A DNA stretch of 14,627 nt from Phycisphaera mikurensis NBRC 102666 (GTDB taxonomy: Bacteria > Planctomycetota > Phycisphaerae > Phycisphaerales > SM1A02): assembly GCA_945870475.1 (NCBI GenBank), contig CAMBSR010000027.1, forward strand, positions 1 through 14,627. Direction: 5' to 3'. Both the position numbers and the translations under genes were made by a program. Under the pieces are notes generated by a model. It was given only the letters and a program-made list of their open reading frames with translations. It made no database searches and was not told the origin of the DNA. Positions 1 to 9,879 of this stretch are shown piece by piece (the first letter of the stretch is position 1; every line of letters starts with the position of its first letter).

Positions 1-1635
1 CTCGATCAGCGTGTTGCGCGGCACGCCCGTGCCCTGGATGTGCATCGGGTGGCCGTCCTCCACCAGCGTGTCGATGATGCGCTCGGCCACGGCATCCAAC
101 GTGCGGAAGCTGGTGAACAGGACGAACGCGCCGCCATCGGTCTCGCGCACGTGGTGCAGGACGCGCGCGGCGAGCTCGTCCTCGTACTCCGGGTGCGTGG
201 GCTCGGGCATGGTGCGGTCCACGATGAACTGCACCAGCTTCTGGTAGTCGAACGGGCTGCCGAGCTGCATGGTCTGCGGATCGTCGCAACCAAGGCGGAT
301 GGCCGAGTGGCGGAAGTCGCCCTGCCCCGTGGCAAGCGTCGCGCTCGTGAGCACCACGCCCTTGTCCTGCGCAAAGAGGTGCTCGCGCAGGATGGGCCCC
401 ACGTCCACCGCCGCGCACACCACGGTGATGTTCGGCCGCTCGCCGCCGCGGCGCTTCTTGCCGGTCTCCACCCAGTAGACGCAGCCCGCGAGCGCCTGCG
501 CCAGGAGGTCGCGCGCACCGGTGGCATGCGCCTCCGCACGCGCGGCGTAGGAATTCAGCTCGAACTGGTCGGCCTCCGCCGTGATGCGGTCGCGCAGCAT
601 GCGGAGCGTGGCGGCGAGCTGCAGCATCGGCGCGCTCAGGTGGTCCTTCACCGCGTCCTTGGTGCGCATGCGACCGGAGCTCTCGCCATGCTCCTCGTTC
701 CAGCGCCAGAGCGCGTCGAACTGCCGGTCCGCGGCGCTCTCGCAGTCACGCACGCAGCGGATGGCGTCCTCGATGGCGCCCTCGACGGAATCGTCCGAGC
801 GCATGGCGCTCAGGTAGCCGCGGCCCGTGCCGGTCTGGAACAGCGTGCGCAGCAGGTGGCGGACGCCGCTTTCCGAAAGGCGAATGCCGAAGTTCTCCGC
901 GGCCACGTCCTCGATCTCGTGCGCCTCGTCGAGGATCACGTGGTGGTACGCGGGCAGCACGCCGCCGGACGTGCCCGCGCGCGAGCGCATCGCGAGATCC
1001 GCGAAGAACAGCGCGTGGTTCGTGATGAGGAGCTGCCCGTTCTCCATGCGCCGGCGCGCCGCCTGGTAGAAGCACTTGTCGAACGTGGGGCAGCGGCGGC
1101 CCATGCAGTTGTGGGCATCGCTCTGCACCTGGTCCCACACCTCGCCGCGCGGCAGCTGCGGCAGCGTGGCCAGCGAGCCGTCCTCGGTGTGGTACGCCCA
1201 CTTCTCCACGCGGTGCAGGTCGTTGCGGTCGTCGTCGTGGCTGAAGAGGCGACCCTCGCGCTCGCTGGCGAGCTTCAGGCGCCGCAGGCTCACGTAGTTG
1301 CCGCGGCCCTTCACGAGCACCGCGCTGAACTCCTCGGGAATCACCGCATTCAGGAGCGGGATGTCCTTCTCGATGAGCTGCTCCTGCAGGCTGATGGTGT
1401 TGGTGGCCACCACCACGCGCTCGCCGCGCTCGACGATCCGCCGGATGGCCGGCAGCAGGTACGCGAAGCTCTTGCCGACGCCCGTGCCCGCTTCCACGAA
1501 GAGGCGCTGCCGCTCCTCGAACGCGCGCTCCACCGCGCCCGCCATCAGCATCTGCTGCGGGCGGACCTCGAAGCCCGACAGCCGCCGCGCAATGGCGCCG
1601 GTGTCGGAAAGGAGGACATCAAGTGCAAGGGTCAC
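1..1635 (-). CDS. dinG: DinG/YoaA-family ATP-dependent DNA helicase (XPD-like superfamily 2), C-terminus cut by window edge
   Basis: Superfamily 2 5'-3' helicase of the DinG/XPD group, expected to unwind damaged or structured DNA such as R-loops. 545 codons are visible; the last helicase motifs lie beyond base 1. Visible in order: RPQQ near residue 25, Walker A EAGTGVGKS (48-56), TNTISLQEQL (78-87), a cysteine cluster C177-x4-C182-x5-C188, TNHALF (205-210), DEAH box (236-239) and LTSATL (429-434). The x4/x5 spacing equals that of three Fe-S cysteines of E. coli DinG. The fourth, normally in a GRxNYxC motif, is Ser116 here (GRGNYVSLRRL). GTG at 1635 is the first possible start after an in-frame stop and lies just upstream of the Q-like motif; a weak GAGG sits about 11 nt upstream. 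It follows rsmG after 24 bp, probably in the same transcript. No exonuclease domain precedes it. DinG versus YoaA cannot be resolved. Confidence 0.9.
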   Translation of the reverse strand, partial: MTLALDVLLSDTGAIARRLSGFEVRPQQMLMAGAVERAFEERQRLFVEAGTGVGKSFAYLLPAIRRIVERGERVVVATNTISLQEQLIEKDIPLLNAVIPEEFSAVLVKGRGNYVSLRRLKLASEREGRLFSHDDDRNDLHRVEKWAYHTEDGSLATLPQLPRGEVWDQVQSDAHNCMGRRCPTFDKCFYQAARRRMENGQLLITNHALFFADLAMRSRAGTSGGVLPAYHHVILDEAHEIEDVAAENFGIRLSESGVRHLLRTLFQTGTGRGYLSAMRSDDSVEGAIEDAIRCVRDCESAADRQFDALWRWNEEHGESSGRMRTKDAVKDHLSAPMLQLAATLRMLRDRITAEADQFELNSYAARAEAHATGARDLLAQALAGCVYWVETGKKRRGGERPNITVVCAAVDVGPILREHLFAQDKGVVLTSATLATGQGDFRHSAIRLGCDDPQTMQLGSPFDYQKLVQFIVDRTMPEPTHPEYEDELAARVLHHVRETDGGAFVLFTSFRTLDAVAERIIDTLVEDGHPMHIQGTGVPRNTLIE

Positions 1636-1659
1636 GGAACTTCATCCCTCATGCGCGTA

Positions 1660-2385
1660 TCAGTGGAGCGGCTTGCGCTTCGGTTCGCCCGGGAGCCGCG
1701 GATAGCTGCGCGGCGTGGTGCGAGTCTTCTCGAGCACCACCACCGTGCCGGTGGCGGTCTTGTGGAGGTCCACCACGTGCGTGTGCAGCATGTAGAGCGC
1801 CTGCTTGGCCTCGGCCACCTCGGCCTCGGCCTGCGCGCCCTTGATGTAGAGGATGCTGCCGCCGTCGCGCGCCAACGGCACGGTGAGCTCGGACAGCGTG
1901 TTGATCTTGGCAACGGCACGCGCCACCACGGCGTCGTAGTGCGCGCGATGCTCGTGGTGGTCCTGGCCGGCGGTCTCGGCGCGCTCGTTCACGACGCGCG
2001 CATTGGTGATGCCGAGCGCCGTGACGGTCTCCTCGAGGAACGCGGCCTTCTTGCCGGTGGCTTCCAGCAGCGTCATCCGGATCTCCGGCATCACGATCGC
2101 CAGCGGGATGCCGGGCAGCCCGCCGCCGGTCCCCACGTCGATCACCAGCTTCGTCTCGGCGCTCGCGAGGAACGGCACCAGCGTGAGGCTGTCCTGAATA
2201 TGGCGCACCCACATCTCCGCGGGGTCGGTGATGGCGGTGAGGTTGAACCGCTCGTTCGCGGCGCGCAGTGCCTCCAGGTACCCGCGCAGGCGCTCGGCGT
2301 CGCCGGGCTCGAGCTCGATGCCCATGCCGGCGAGCGCGACGGTGACTGCTTCGGGAATGGGAGGAATCGGGGGAACGTCTGTCAT
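1660..2385 (-). CDS. rsmG: 16S rRNA (guanine-N7)-methyltransferase RsmG (GidB)
   Basis: 241 residues, slightly longer than the 207 of E. coli RsmG. The enzyme uses S-adenosylmethionine to methylate N7 of G527 in 16S rRNA; loss in other bacteria gives low-level streptomycin resistance. Seen: ERFNLTAI (45-52), RHIQDSL (61-67), SAM-binding motif I DVGTGGGLPGIPLAI (83-97), LLEATGKKAAFLEE (106-119), DAVVARAVA (151-159) and the family's basic C-terminal tail YPRLPGEPKRKPL (228-240). The extra length is a proline-rich N-terminus (PPIPPIP, 5-11) and a His-rich insert, QDHHEHRAH (141-149). It sits 58 bp after rodA and 24 bp before the helicase, consistent with one transcript. No SD site precedes the ATG. 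RsmG is more often found beside mnmG or parAB, so this neighbourhood is less usual. Confidence 0.95.
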   Translation of the reverse strand: MTDVPPIPPIPEAVTVALAGMGIELEPGDAERLRGYLEALRAANERFNLTAITDPAEMWVRHIQDSLTLVPFLASAETKLVIDVGTGGGLPGIPLAIVMPEIRMTLLEATGKKAAFLEETVTALGITNARVVNERAETAGQDHHEHRAHYDAVVARAVAKINTLSELTVPLARDGGSILYIKGAQAEAEVAEAKQALYMLHTHVVDLHKTATGTVVVLEKTRTTPRSYPRLPGEPKRKPLH

Positions 2386-2443
2386 TGGAGGGAACTTCGC
2401 GGAAATCGGGGGGAACGCAGACCGACCACTCTACGCGTCCACG

Positions 2444-3625
2444 TCACGCGTCAAGATCGAATCCACGGCTGCGACGGCTGGCCACCGCGAAAAGCACCGC
2501 CGTGGTCACCCAGAGGCACACCAGGCTGGAGCCGCCGTAGCTCACGAAGGGGAGCGTCATCCCGGTGACCGGCAGCAGCCCGATGGTCATCGCGCTGTTG
2601 ACCAGGAGCTGCAGGAACACCATGGAGCCGATGCCCACCGCCACCAGCCGCCCGAACATGGTGCCGGCGCGGAGCCCCACCATGAACGCGCCGAACGCGT
2701 AGGCGGCGGCCAGGAGCCACACTGCCATCCCGCCCATGAACCCCCAGCGGCAGGTGATCACCGCAAAGATCATGTCGGTGTGTTCCTCGGGGAGGCGGTT
2801 GAAGTGGATGAGCGTCCCCGCCTCCTCCTTCCCTGCCCCCGCCAGGCCGCCCGCGGCGGCAAGCGTCACCGCGCGGTTCGACTGGAAGCCGATGCCGTCG
2901 TTGATGCGCGTGTCACCGATGACCTGCGCGATGAGCGCGTCGATGCGGTCACGCTGGTGCTTCTTGAGCACCGGGTAGCTGCACGGCGCGAGCACCAGCA
3001 CCGTGCACGCAATGATCGCCAGGTGCCTGACGCGCGCGCCCGCCGCCAGCAGCATCACGAGGAGCGCCGGCCCGAAGAGGAGCGCGCTGTCAAGATCCGG
3101 CTGCAGCATGATGAGGCCCACCGGGATGAGCGTCACGATGATGGTGGCCAGCACGCCGTCGAGCCGCTTCACGGTGGCGGTGGTGCGCATCCACGCGGCC
3201 ATGGCCAGCACCCAGGTGAGCTTGATGAGCTCACTGGGCTGGAAATCGAGGCTTCCCAGGTTGATCCAGCGCCGCGCACCGTTGCGCGGGCGCACGATCG
3301 AGTCCGGCACGAACGGCACCAGGATGAACACCAGGAACGCCGCGTTCACCGCGAACATGAACCACGCCCAGCGCCGCATCCAGCGCCAGTGCTGCGCGCC
3401 CACGAAGGACGCCATCAGCATGCCGACGATCAGGAACCCGAACTGCCGCTGCGCGAGCGCCGGCTCGGTGGTGGCGATGGCCGCAATGCCCACCAGGCTG
3501 AGTCCGAGCGCCGCCGCCACCGGCAACCACGCCCAGTGCGACCAGACGCGCGCGGCCGTGCGCGTGTCCGTGGCGCGCTCGCGGCGCAGTCCGCGGGCAA
3601 GCGAGTTGTCCACCAGGATGCTCAT
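2444..3625 (-). CDS. rodA: RodA, SEDS-family peptidoglycan glycosyltransferase of the elongasome
   Basis: 393-residue polytopic membrane protein that polymerises lipid II into glycan strands during lateral wall growth, working with the class B PBP encoded just upstream. SEDS hallmarks: NGARRWINLGSLDFQPSEL (115-133), LQPDLDSA (174-181), RLPEEHTDMIFAV (277-289) and LLPVTGMTLPFVSYGGSS (350-367). About ten hydrophobic segments are evident, the first near 34-52 after a basic cytoplasmic N-terminus. The LPEEHTD loop and adjacency to a PBP2 favour RodA over FtsW. The start ATG at 3625 overlaps the mrdA stop as ATGA and has an SD (GGGAGG) 6 nt upstream, so translational coupling is likely. A longer reading frame extending to 3952 is only the other-frame shadow of the mrdA 3' end. 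Confidence 0.95.
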   Translation of the reverse strand: MSILVDNSLARGLRRERATDTRTAARVWSHWAWLPVAAALGLSLVGIAAIATTEPALAQRQFGFLIVGMLMASFVGAQHWRWMRRWAWFMFAVNAAFLVFILVPFVPDSIVRPRNGARRWINLGSLDFQPSELIKLTWVLAMAAWMRTTATVKRLDGVLATIIVTLIPVGLIMLQPDLDSALLFGPALLVMLLAAGARVRHLAIIACTVLVLAPCSYPVLKKHQRDRIDALIAQVIGDTRINDGIGFQSNRAVTLAAAGGLAGAGKEEAGTLIHFNRLPEEHTDMIFAVITCRWGFMGGMAVWLLAAAYAFGAFMVGLRAGTMFGRLVAVGIGSMVFLQLLVNSAMTIGLLPVTGMTLPFVSYGGSSLVCLWVTTAVLFAVASRRSRGFDLDA

Positions 3626-6012
3626 CCGGCGCCTCCCGTGGGTTCCACTTCGCCTTCGCCGGTCGGCTGCGCGGCCTTGCGCTCCGGACGCGAGCGCGGA
3701 TCGCCGTCGAGGTACCCCTCCTCGATGAGCGCGTGGATCACCTGGTTGGCGATCGGCCCCGCGCTCTTGCCGCCCGAGCCGCCGTCCTCCAGGAACACGG
3801 CCACGGCGTAGCGCGGCCTGTTTTCCTTTGCATCTCCCACCAGGCCCACGAACCAGCCGTGGTCGAGCTCCTTGATGACGCGCTCCGGCGTGCCGTCGCC
3901 ATCGGCGTCCACCTTCAGGGGCGGCGCCTGCGCGGTGCCGGTCTTCGCCCACACCACCACGCCGGGCGCGTTGATGATGGCTTCCTTGCGCCCGTCCTGC
4001 ATCACCACGTGGTGGCCCGTGCCGTGCGCATCCTCCACCGCCTGTCGCAGGCCCTCGAGCGCGCGGTCGCAGCTGCGCGGATCGAGCCGCAGGTCGCCGC
4101 CGCGGCGCTGCGTGCGCCCGGGCACGCGCGTGCGCAGGAGGTCCGCGTCACGAATCACGCCACCGCGCGCGAGCGTGGCGTACGCGTTGGCCGCCTGGAG
4201 CGGCGTCCACGCGATCGGCCCCTGCCCGATGCCCGCGATCACCGGCACGATGCGATCGCCGCGCGCCTCGATCTGCGCGATGGCCTCCGCCGACGGCAGG
4301 ATGCCGGGATGCTCGCCGACGAGCCGCTCGCCGATCGCATTGCCCGCATCGTCACGCTGCACCTCGCGGCGCGCGATGCCGATGTCGAGCTTCTGCCCGA
4401 GGCCGAAGCTCCGGTACCAGTCGGTGAGCGACGCCAGCCCCATGCGCTGCGCAAGCGTGTAGAAGTAGATGTTGCAGCTGCGGCTGATGGCCGCCTCCAC
4501 GTTCAGCGGGCCGGCGATCTGCGTGCTGTGCGTCAGGAACTTGTACTGCGGCCGGTAGATCCAGCAGCGCCCGTACGCCACGTCCGCCCCGAAGAAGTGC
4601 CCGTTGCAGGCGATTTCCTCGTCCGGCGAGATGGCGCCCGAACGCACCGCGCTGACGTACACGATGGGCTTGATGATCGACCCCGGCGGATACGGCGCAT
4701 CGATCGCGCGGTTCACTGCGGGCGCCCGCGCCAGGCGCTCGGGAGCGTCCATCGCATCGCCGGCGGAGATGGACGGCCACGACACCATCGAGAGGATCTC
4801 GCCGGTGTCCACTTCCACCACCACCGCCGCGCCGTTGAGAGGGGCGAGGTAGTCGAGCGGCATCGTCTTCGGATCGCCGTTGTTCTGCCAACCGTAGTGC
4901 CACTGCTGCGCGCGCGCCAGGCCTACCTCGGGCATGAAGAGCGCCTGCACGCGCGCCTGCAGCGCAATGTCGAGCGTGAGCTGCAGGTCACCGCCGCGCG
5001 CGGGCTCGGTGCGCGCCGTGTCGCCGGTGTCGAGGCGCTGCACGATGCGCCCGCGCTCGCCGCGCAGGAAGTCCTCGTAGGTGCGCTCGATGCCACGGCT
5101 GCCGATCATGTCGCGGCCGGGGCGGTAGCCGCCGAGATCCACGGTGACATCGCCGGCGGCGCCCAACGCACGGAACGGGCGTCGCTCCAGGTCCTCGCGC
5201 CACACCTCCTCGCGCACATCGCCTACCAGGTGGTCCGCGATGCCCTGCACCTCGAGCGAGAGCGTCGGGCCACGCAGCGGGCGCGGCATGGAACGTCGGT
5301 CGAGGTCGATGCGCGCCGAAGCCCACGGGTAGATGCGCCGCGTGCTGTCCTGCACCTCGATGATGCCGGGATGCGCATCTGCCAGCTTTCGCAGCGCAAA
5401 AGCGGCCTTTGCGGGCAACTGCGAGGCCACCACGTGCGCCTCGCTCTGCTCGGCGATGGGGCGCACCGTGAACTGCCCCTCCGCGTCCTCGCCGTACTTG
5501 GCGCGCTCGATCTCCAGGCGCGCCTCCCACACGGCGTTCGCCTTCTTCTCGACCTGCGTGCGCACCTCGCCCATGCGCGCGGCGAATTCCGCGGCCGGCA
5601 GGCCCGTGGCCGCGGTGGCTTCCGTGATCACCGCATCAAGCTCGGCCTGCAACGCGCGATGCTGCGCAGCGACCCGCTCCTCGCGATCGGCGGGGCCGAG
5701 CTTGTTCCATGCGGCGCGTCCGGCTTCCTTCTTCGCCGCGGCGATCGCGCGCGTACTCGCCCACGTTCCGTTGATGGCGGGGTAGAAGACGGCCAGGTCG
5801 TAGCTCGGGACGCTCTCGGCAAGCACGCGGCCCTTGCGGTCCGTGATGGCGCCGCGCACCGTGGGGAGCAGCGAGCTGCGGTCGAGCCGGCTCTGCGCCA
5901 GGGCGCGCTGCTCGCTTCCGGAGACCACCGTGAGGCTGAAGAGCCGCGTCGCCATCGTGCCCATGGCCACCACGAGCACCGCGCCGACGACGAGCATCCG
6001 TCGCTCGAACAT
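3622..6012 (-). CDS. mrdA: Penicillin-binding protein 2 (class B, elongasome DD-transpeptidase), enlarged
   Basis: Class B PBP that cross-links new peptidoglycan, partner of RodA. With ATG at 6012 it has 796 residues, about 160 more than E. coli PBP2 (633). One N-terminal membrane anchor (6-29) is followed by the dimerisation motif RGAITDRKGRVLAE (53-66) and a charged Ala/Glu/Arg/Lys-rich, probably helical or coiled-coil region (88-175). The transpeptidase domain carries all three active-site motifs: S445-I-I-K448, S512-C-N514 and K690-T-G-T693. Residues about 360-390 hold a further insert (QQWHYGWQNNGDP), and the tail after about 770 is low-complexity (GEGEVEPTGG). No SD precedes 6012; it was chosen because it places the anchor at the N-terminus. 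ATG at 6129 would add 39 Arg/Pro-rich residues and cannot be excluded. First gene of the minus-strand run. Confidence 0.92.
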   Translation of the reverse strand: MFERRMLVVGAVLVVAMGTMATRLFSLTVVSGSEQRALAQSRLDRSSLLPTVRGAITDRKGRVLAESVPSYDLAVFYPAINGTWASTRAIAAAKKEAGRAAWNKLGPADREERVAAQHRALQAELDAVITEATAATGLPAAEFAARMGEVRTQVEKKANAVWEARLEIERAKYGEDAEGQFTVRPIAEQSEAHVVASQLPAKAAFALRKLADAHPGIIEVQDSTRRIYPWASARIDLDRRSMPRPLRGPTLSLEVQGIADHLVGDVREEVWREDLERRPFRALGAAGDVTVDLGGYRPGRDMIGSRGIERTYEDFLRGERGRIVQRLDTGDTARTEPARGGDLQLTLDIALQARVQALFMPEVGLARAQQWHYGWQNNGDPKTMPLDYLAPLNGAAVVVEVDTGEILSMVSWPSISAGDAMDAPERLARAPAVNRAIDAPYPPGSIIKPIVYVSAVRSGAISPDEEIACNGHFFGADVAYGRCWIYRPQYKFLTHSTQIAGPLNVEAAISRSCNIYFYTLAQRMGLASLTDWYRSFGLGQKLDIGIARREVQRDDAGNAIGERLVGEHPGILPSAEAIAQIEARGDRIVPVIAGIGQGPIAWTPLQAANAYATLARGGVIRDADLLRTRVPGRTQRRGGDLRLDPRSCDRALEGLRQAVEDAHGTGHHVVMQDGRKEAIINAPGVVVWAKTGTAQAPPLKVDADGDGTPERVIKELDHGWFVGLVGDAKENRPRYAVAVFLEDGGSGGKSAGPIANQVIHALIEEGYLDGDPRSRPERKAAQPTGEGEVEPTGGAG

Positions 6013-6136
6013 CGAGGTGCTGCGCAATGGGGATGGGCGATCCGATTCCGAGGCCAAAGGTCGTCCTGACCGAGGGGGCCGAGTGACCGGGCCGAAGGGG
6101 CGCCGGGTCGAGAATGTTCCGCGCAGCATCCTGCCG

Positions 6137-6151
6137 CCGCGGGTCCCGCGG
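6137..6151. promoter_or_regulatory. Odd palindrome in the mrdA/ychF divergent intergenic region
   Basis: CCGCGGG-T-CCCGCGG is a perfect 7-bp inverted repeat around a single base, inside the roughly 180-bp region that should carry the promoters of both divergent genes. It could be an operator or the stem of a 5' leader hairpin. I found no convincing -35/-10 pair for either gene here, and in DNA this GC-rich a chance G/C palindrome is not rare. If mrdA starts at 6129, this lies immediately upstream of its start. Confidence 0.25.
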
Positions 6152-6193
6152 GGCGGGACGTCCTGACCGACAAAGCGTACCATTCCTCCCCCT

Positions 6194-7282
<1,089 letters not shown>

Positions 7283-7574
7283 TAACAGTCGTTTCTGCAG
7301 CGTTGCGCACAGGATGTGGCCGTAAATCATTCCGCCATCGCAACTTGCGGGATCAACTATTGACTGCCCTGCGGACAGGGATATGCTTCGGAACCCAATG
7401 ACGCTCGCGCAGACCAACATCCGAGACGCCGCCTCCGCGGCCCGTGCCCTCCGGCGCGTGGATGTGACGATGGTGCCACGCGCGGTGACGTTCGGCGTTC
7501 GGGGAAATGTGCGTGCGCAGATCACGCGCGCAGGTGCGATGCGGTCAGGGTCTCGGACTTCAACGTCCCAAACT
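7283..7574. other. Convergent intergenic region between ychF and aat, no convincing gene
   Basis: 292 bp less GC-rich than its surroundings in its first 100 bp. It holds an inverted repeat CGCAA-C-TTGCG (7339-7349), the promoter-like element at 7360-7387 and a 9-bp direct repeat ACTTCAACG (7557-7565 and 7572-7580, period 15) whose second copy overlaps the aat stop codon. I see no hairpin followed by a T-run that would clearly end either ychF or aat. An 87-codon frame (7383-7646) crosses it but overlaps the aat 3' end and resembles no known protein. Confidence 0.6.
7360..7387 (+). promoter_or_regulatory. Sigma-70-like promoter with a hairpin-forming spacer, no obvious target gene
   Basis: TTGACT (7360-7365, 5 of 6 to the -35 consensus), 16-bp spacer, then TATGCT (7382-7387, 4 of 6 to the -10 consensus). 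The spacer contains a perfect inverted repeat CCCTG-CGGA-CAGGG (7367-7380), which could be an operator. It points rightward into a region with only a doubtful small frame and then the antisense side of aat. It is the best promoter match I found in the window. If active, it would make a small RNA or an aat antisense transcript. Confidence 0.35.
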
Positions 7575-8207
7575 TCAACGACCCTGCAGCGGGTCGCCGT
7601 CGACGTCCCAGCGGGCGTCCGTCTCGACCGCGTCCTCGAGCAGTGACAGGTAGTCCTTGGCCGGGAGCTCATAGACCCCGAAGCGGGTCATGTGTTCATT
7701 GGCATACTGGCTGTCGCAGACGATGAAGCCGCCGCGCCGCAGCCGATTCACCAAGTGCACCAGGCACACCTTGCTGGCATCCGTGCCGGGGCCGGGCACG
7801 CTGAACATGCTCTCGCCGAAGAACGCGCCCTTGAGCGCCACGCCGTAGAGGCCGCCCACGAGCTGCCCGTCGCGCCACGCCTCCACCGAGTGCGCGAAGC
7901 CCATTTCGTGCAGTTCGCAGTAAGTCCGGATGATGTCCGGGCCGATCCAGTTGCGGTTCTCCTCGCTGCGATCGCGGGCGCAGCAGCTGATCACCTTCGC
8001 GAAGGCCGTGTCCGTGCGGATCTCGAAGCGCCCCGAGCGCACCACGCGCTCGAGCGAACGCGAGACGCGGAATCGGTCGTCGAGCGGCACCACCGCGCGC
8101 GGATCGCACGTGAACCACTCGATGCGGCCCGTTTCGGGCTCGCACATCGGGAAGGCCCCGCGCAGGTAGCCCGTCAGCACCAGTTCAGGGGAGATCGGCC
8201 GAGCCAT
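7575..8207 (-). CDS. aat: Leucyl/phenylalanyl-tRNA--protein transferase
   Basis: 210 residues, close to the 234 of E. coli Aat. The cytosolic enzyme moves Leu or Phe from aminoacyl-tRNA to proteins with N-terminal Lys or Arg, marking them for ClpS/ClpAP under the N-end rule. Seen: GYLRGAFPM (13-21), EWFTCDPRAVVPL (30-42), WIGPDI (87-92), YCELHEMGFAHSVEAW (96-111), LVGGLYGV (116-123), FFGESMFS (129-136; E132 matches the E. coli E156 region), ASKVCLVHLV (144-153) and FIVCDSQYANEH (161-172; Q167 matches the E. coli Q188 region). A short insert, VPGPGTD, follows GESMFS. The ATG is preceded on its mRNA by AGGTGA and a more distant GGAGG. The start lies inside a 12-bp palindrome shared with the opposite strand. 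Convergent with ychF. Confidence 0.95.
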   Translation of the reverse strand: MARPISPELVLTGYLRGAFPMCEPETGRIEWFTCDPRAVVPLDDRFRVSRSLERVVRSGRFEIRTDTAFAKVISCCARDRSEENRNWIGPDIIRTYCELHEMGFAHSVEAWRDGQLVGGLYGVALKGAFFGESMFSVPGPGTDASKVCLVHLVNRLRRGGFIVCDSQYANEHMTRFGVYELPAKDYLSLLEDAVETDARWDVDGDPLQGR

Positions 8208-8212
8208 GGCTC
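8201..8212. repeat. 12-bp palindrome holding the aat start codon and an opposite-strand ATG
   Basis: GAGCCATGGCTC is fully self-complementary. Its centre gives an ATG on both strands: the aat start (8207-8205) and a plus-strand ATG (8206-8208) in frame with the small gene that follows. Either chance or a site linking two divergent genes. Confidence 0.5.
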
Positions 8213-8229
8213 ACCTATCCTCCCTTCCC

Positions 8230-8460
8230 ATGCTTCCATTCGTCGGCACGCATCCTGCGGAAATCGTCAACGCGCGCGAGGTCCTGATCCACGGCGACCG
8301 GTACTTCGACTGCGACATCCTGCTTGCGCAGGACGCGGGTGCCCCGGCGCGCCACACCATCCGCGTGGCGGCGCATGCCGCGAAGGTGCCGCTGCAGGCG
8401 GGCGCGAAGGTGCGCATCCGGTTCATCCTGGGCCAGGCCGACGACGTGACGGCCGGCTGA
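8230..8460 (+). CDS. Small uncharacterised protein, divergent from aat
   Basis: A 76-codon frame with strongly GC-biased third positions and the Asp/Val/Ala/Arg composition expected of a real gene in this genome. I do not recognise the family. The sequence alternates short hydrophobic strands with charged residues (AREVLIHGDRYFDCDILLAQ, 15-34; HTIRVAAHAAKVPL, 42-55; AKVRIRFILGQADDV, 59-73), which suggests a small, cytosolic, beta-rich fold. There is one cysteine (C28), no signal peptide and no membrane segment. ATG 8230 is preferred because the eight codons added by the ATG at 8206 are pyrimidine-rich and lack the codon bias; neither start has an SD, so a leaderless or near-leaderless message is possible. 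It is convergent with the aldehyde dehydrogenase gene, 63 bp away. Confidence 0.6.
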   Translation: MLPFVGTHPAEIVNAREVLIHGDRYFDCDILLAQDAGAPARHTIRVAAHAAKVPLQAGAKVRIRFILGQADDVTAG

Positions 8461-8523
8461 GGCACGGTGCGAGGATGATCTGGCCGCGGGGAGGTCATGC
8501 GTGGATCGTCGGAGGCGTGGTAT

Positions 8524-9879
<1,356 letters not shown>

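Noticed and set aside
40..2568. 842-codon plus-strand frame across the helicase and rsmG region
   Set aside because: Antisense to two clear genes; His/Arg/Ala/Gly-rich with no motif, the usual shadow of high third-position GC.
3733..6069. 778-codon plus-strand frame opposite mrdA
   Set aside because: Antisense shadow of a PBP2 with all catalytic motifs; composition (Arg, His, Ala) is not protein-like.
7383..7646. 87-codon plus-strand frame after the orphan promoter
   Set aside because: Its first ATG overlaps the -10 box, the 3' end overlaps aat, and there is no SD or recognisable family; more likely noncoding RNA or nothing.
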